A stretch of DNA of 16,479 nucleotides, from the NCBI GenBank assembly GCA_934589325.1, contig CAKTNU010000012.1, positions 1-16,479 of the forward strand, read 5' to 3'. Below the pieces are notes generated by a model, which was not told where the DNA came from, searched no databases, and saw only the letters and a list, made by a program, of their open reading frames with translations. This document shows, piece after piece, positions 13,982-16,479 of this stretch. The position numbers and the translations under genes are program-made. Every line of letters begins with the position of its first letter. Position 1 is the stretch's first letter. The stretch comes from an uncultured Oscillospiraceae bacterium (lineage in GTDB: Bacteria; Bacillota_A; Clostridia; Oscillospirales; Oscillospiraceae).

Positions 13982-14632
13982 ATGCGCACTCAGGAACAGG
14001 TGAACGAGATAGTGCGGCTGCTGCTGGCGGAATATCCGCAGGCCGACTGCACTCTTGATTGGCGGCATGACTACGAGCTGCTGTTTTCCGTCAGGCTTGC
14101 CGCGCAGTGTACGGACGAGCGGGTGAACAAGATAACCCCCGCGCTTTTTGAACGCTTCCCGACGCTGGAGTCTTTCGCTTCCGCCGACGTTGCGGAGGTC
14201 GAGAAATACGTCCATTCCTGCGGCTTCTACCGGGCGAAGGCGCGTGACATCGTAGCCTGTGCAAATGTTCTGCTTGAAAAGTATGGCGGCGAGCTGCCGC
14301 GCACGATGGAGGAGCTTACCGCGCTGCCCGGCGTTGGCCGCAAGACGGCAAATCTCATCCTCGGCGATGTGTTCAAGGTGCCCGGGTCGACGGTGGTCGA
14401 TACACACTGCATCCGCATCTCGAACCGTCTCGGACTGGTGGATAACCTGAAGGACCCGGTCAAAATCGAAATGGAGCTGCGGAAAATACTGCCGCCGGAG
14501 CACTCGTCCGACTTCTGCCACTGTATCGTCCTGCATGGCCGCGCAGTGTGCGACGCACGCAGGCCGAATTGTGCGGAGTGCTGCCTGCGCCACTTATGCC
14601 AGTATTTTTCCGGCGAAAATAAAATCGAATAG
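13982..14632 (+). CDS. nth: Endonuclease III (DNA glycosylase/AP lyase)
   Basis: The 216-residue enzyme removes oxidised pyrimidines and nicks the resulting abasic site in base excision repair. Its helix-hairpin-helix is LPGVGRKTAN (115-124), with the catalytic Lys121 and the aspartate Asp140 in VVDTH, matching E. coli Lys120 and Asp138. The C-terminal iron-sulfur loop is intact: Cys190, Cys197, Cys200 and Cys206 in the C-x6-C-x2-C-x5-C spacing. The ATG at 13982 is chosen because of AAGGAG just upstream and the normal protein length; the frame is open further upstream, but that part overlaps the end of the preceding gene and the hairpin. It lies 11 nt before the carboxypeptidase gene and is probably cotranscribed with it. 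No promoter is visible right in front of it. Confidence 0.96.
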   Translation: MRTQEQVNEIVRLLLAEYPQADCTLDWRHDYELLFSVRLAAQCTDERVNKITPALFERFPTLESFASADVAEVEKYVHSCGFYRAKARDIVACANVLLEKYGGELPRTMEELTALPGVGRKTANLILGDVFKVPGSTVVDTHCIRISNRLGLVDNLKDPVKIEMELRKILPPEHSSDFCHCIVLHGRAVCDARRPNCAECCLRHLCQYFSGENKIE

Positions 14633-14643
14633 GAGATAAGATC

Positions 14644-16161
14644 ATGGATAACGCAAAGAACAATCAGAAAAAGCTCAAACAGCTTTTTGCAATACTTGAT
14701 GAGATGGAGGCATACGCCCGCTGCATCGGCAAGGTCAGCTTTGATATGGAGTGCTGTGCGCCTGAGGAAGGTATAGCGCAGGCCGGTGAGGATATGGCTG
14801 TCATAGGCCGTCAGTTTCACAAGCTGAGTCATTCAAAGAAGTACGAAAAGCTGATATGCGAGCTGCATGAGAACTCGGAGGGCCTGACCGACGTGCAGAA
14901 AAAGGCGGTAGAGCATAAGTACGACGAATATAAGAAAACCAAGAATGAGAGCGCAAAGTTTGCATATGAGATGAATCTTGCGTCCAGCAAGGCTTACGGT
15001 GAGTGGCTTGCGGCAAAAAAGGCCTCCGACTTCTCGCTCTACCGCGATTCGATGGCAAGGCTCATCGAGTTCACGCGGCAGGACCTCGACCTGCGTGACG
15101 AGAAGAAGCCCACATACTACGACGCGCTGCTCGATGATTATGAGAAGGGCAACGACCATGTTCAGCTCGACGCGTTCTTCGGCGCATTGAAGGAGCGCAT
15201 CGTACCGCTGATGAAGCGCATCGTTGCCGAGGGCAAACCCATCCGCGAGGATTTTCTGACCCGCAGCTGCCCGATACCGGAGCAGGAGGCGTTTTCCAAG
15301 TATCTGCTCAAAATAGAAGGTCTGCGCGAGAGCGCACTCGTCCTTATGACCACCGAGCACCCGTTCACGACGAATTTCGGCGCAAAGGATGTCCGCGTTA
15401 CAACACATTACTTTGAGGATAATTTCATCTCCAATATTTTCTCCACGCTGCATGAGGGCGGTCATGCGTTGTTCATGCAGAACGAGCCGCAGGAGTTCTA
15501 TGAAAACCACGCCGCAAACGCAATGTCCAACGCCATGCATGAGACCATCTCCCGCTTTTATGAAAACCTCATTGGCCGCAGCGAGGCATTTATTCACTTT
15601 GTCTACCCGAAGCTGCTTGAGATAAGCGGAGACAGTCTTTCCGACGTGAGTGAGCGAGAGCTTTACGAGGCGGTGAATATTGCGCGCCCCAGTCTCATCC
15701 GCACCGAGGCCGATGAGCTGACCTACAGCCTGCATATTCTCATCCGCTATGAGCTTGAGAAGGAATTTATCAACGGCACCATCACCGTCGACGAGATCCC
15801 CGCGCTGTGGAACGCAAAGTATAAGGAATATCTCGGTATTGATGTGCCGAATGATGCGGAGGGCTGCCTGCAGGACGTCCACTGGACCGGCATGTTTGGT
15901 TATTTCCCGTCCTACGCTCTCGGCAACGCCTACGGCGTGCAGATACTGCGCACGATGGAGAAGGATTTCGACGTGTCCGCCGCTGTTGAACGCGGAGAGC
16001 TCGACAAAGTCGCCGCGTGGCTCCGCGAGCATGTATTCTCCTGCGCATCCGTCATGGATCCTGACGAATGGATACGCCATATCACCGGTGAGAGCCTTGA
16101 CCCGGACTATTACCTCAGCTACCTTGAGGACAAATATTCAAAGCTGTACGAGCTGAAATAA
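14644..16161 (+). CDS. M32-family metallocarboxypeptidase (Taq carboxypeptidase type)
   Basis: The 505-residue product has the full length of M32 carboxypeptidases, zinc enzymes that remove C-terminal residues from peptides, generally in the cytoplasm. The zinc motif is HEGGH (270-274, HEXXH form: His270, Glu271, His274); the third zinc ligand Glu300 is in HETISRFYENLIGRS (299-313). Other family blocks are IRTEADELTY (352-361) and DVHWTGMFGYFPSYALGN (411-428). No signal peptide is seen. The ATG has TAGGAGATAAG upstream and lies 11 nt after nth; the pair ends at a strong terminator. A shared role with nth is not obvious, and their pairing may be only transcriptional. Relatives include B. subtilis YpwA. 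All catalytic residues are present. Confidence 0.95.
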   Translation: MDNAKNNQKKLKQLFAILDEMEAYARCIGKVSFDMECCAPEEGIAQAGEDMAVIGRQFHKLSHSKKYEKLICELHENSEGLTDVQKKAVEHKYDEYKKTKNESAKFAYEMNLASSKAYGEWLAAKKASDFSLYRDSMARLIEFTRQDLDLRDEKKPTYYDALLDDYEKGNDHVQLDAFFGALKERIVPLMKRIVAEGKPIREDFLTRSCPIPEQEAFSKYLLKIEGLRESALVLMTTEHPFTTNFGAKDVRVTTHYFEDNFISNIFSTLHEGGHALFMQNEPQEFYENHAANAMSNAMHETISRFYENLIGRSEAFIHFVYPKLLEISGDSLSDVSERELYEAVNIARPSLIRTEADELTYSLHILIRYELEKEFINGTITVDEIPALWNAKYKEYLGIDVPNDAEGCLQDVHWTGMFGYFPSYALGNAYGVQILRTMEKDFDVSAAVERGELDKVAAWLREHVFSCASVMDPDEWIRHITGESLDPDYYLSYLEDKYSKLYELK

Positions 16162-16164
16162 ATC

Positions 16165-16195
16165 AAAACCGGCAGAGAAAACTCTGCCGGTTTTT
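16165..16195. terminator. Bidirectional intrinsic terminator
   Basis: AAAACCGGCAGAG (16165-16177), loop AAAA, CTCTGCCGGTTTT (16182-16194): a perfect 13-bp stem with T runs on both strands. It lies between the convergent carboxypeptidase and LysR genes and ends one base before the LysR stop codon, so it can serve both. Confidence 0.92.
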
Positions 16196-16479
16196 CTAAT
16201 TGCTCATGACCTCGCAGTAGAGCTTTTGTATGTCGCCGAGAAGCTCCGTGCAGCGAAACTCCGGGCGATAGAACATATGTATCTGACGGGCCATGTTCAT
16301 ATCGGCGATGGGCTTGATCTTAAAGCGCCCGGCAGCCGCGTCGCGTACGCATACCTTATTCGGCAACACAGACACCCCGTAATTCTCGGCGACCAGCTTT
16401 TTTATTGTCGATATGCTGTCCAGCTCCAGCATGACCTGAAACTGCCCGAGCTGCATGCCGATGCTCCTCAGGTGTGCTT
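16196..16479 (-). CDS. LysR-type transcriptional regulator, C-terminal part (5' end off window)
   Basis: The minus-strand frame is open from the right edge to a TAG at 16198-16196 (93 complete codons). It reads RSIGMQLGQFQVMLELDSISTIKKLVAENYGVSVLPNKV in sequence blocks that match the effector-binding domain of LysR regulators (PF03466): the segment ELDSISTIKKLVAENYGVSVLP corresponds to the conserved part ending one subdomain, where an S-x-x-x-I-x-x-L-V-x-x-x-x-G-[IV]-x-x-L-P pattern is usual. The helix-turn-helix half lies outside the window. An internal ATG at 16456 is not a real start, since the family match continues upstream of it. Its target genes and ligand cannot be told. The nth-carboxypeptidase pair is convergent and need not be its target. 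Confidence 0.88.
   Translation of the reverse strand, partial: AHLRSIGMQLGQFQVMLELDSISTIKKLVAENYGVSVLPNKVCVRDAAAGRFKIKPIADMNMARQIHMFYRPEFRCTELLGDIQKLYCEVMSN

Noticed and set aside
14833..16080. Minus-strand open frame of 415 codons inside the carboxypeptidase gene
   Set aside because: Antisense shadow; the plus strand has the HEGGH zinc motif and full-length M32 blocks.
1..16479. Mobile element, CRISPR array, toxin-antitoxin pair or phage segment
   Set aside because: No transposase, integrase, spaced direct repeats or phage genes are visible; the barstar-like domain has no adjacent RNase gene, so it is not called a toxin-antitoxin pair.

Overview
The window looks like a chromosomal segment of an anaerobic Firmicute, most likely a Clostridia member of the Oscillospiraceae/Ruminococcaceae type. 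This is inferred from moderately high GC coding sequence with frequent ATA isoleucine codons, strong GGAGG-type ribosome binding sites, TTGACA/TATAAT-like promoters, U-tailed hairpin terminators, Gram-positive lipoproteins (lipobox plus Ala/Thr/Pro-rich linker) and gene types best known from Firmicutes. There is no rRNA or tRNA to confirm the taxonomy, and no sign of a phage, insertion sequence or CRISPR array. Both edges cut through genes.

Left part (1-5786). A lipoprotein of the iron-complex/cobalamin-binding type runs off the left edge on the minus strand. Divergent from it is an unusual fusion of a low-molecular-weight protein tyrosine phosphatase with a C-terminal barstar-like domain. 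Next comes a 20-codon leader peptide gene followed by a strong intrinsic terminator and a competing antiterminator pairing. It lies directly upstream of two overlapping genes for a heterodimeric multidrug-type ABC exporter. The layout closely parallels ribosome-mediated attenuation of drug-efflux genes (for example bmrB-bmrCD of Bacillus subtilis).

Middle part (5815-13113). This is a nucleoside uptake and salvage block: a BMP/PnrA-type nucleoside-binding lipoprotein and a DeoD purine nucleoside phosphorylase on the minus strand; divergent from them udk (uridine kinase) and tdk (thymidine kinase); then an operon encoding a double-ABC ATPase and two BPD_transp_2-type permeases that match nucleoside importers. 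The binding lipoprotein is separated from its presumed ATPase and permeases by the salvage enzymes and has its own promoter. The deoD and udk promoters are back to back, with -35 boxes one base apart inside a small dyad, suggesting coordinated control. Imported nucleosides would be split by DeoD or phosphorylated by Udk and Tdk.

Right part (13159-16479). A membrane-anchored protein of unknown function carries a Thr-Pro repeat stalk and a C-terminal beta-rich domain. It is followed by endonuclease III (nth) and an M32 metallocarboxypeptidase, probably cotranscribed. A bidirectional terminator separates these from the C-terminal part of a LysR-type regulator that runs off the right edge.

The most noteworthy items are the leader-peptide attenuator ahead of the exporter and the phosphatase-barstar fusion. 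The remaining genes are recognisable members of known families.
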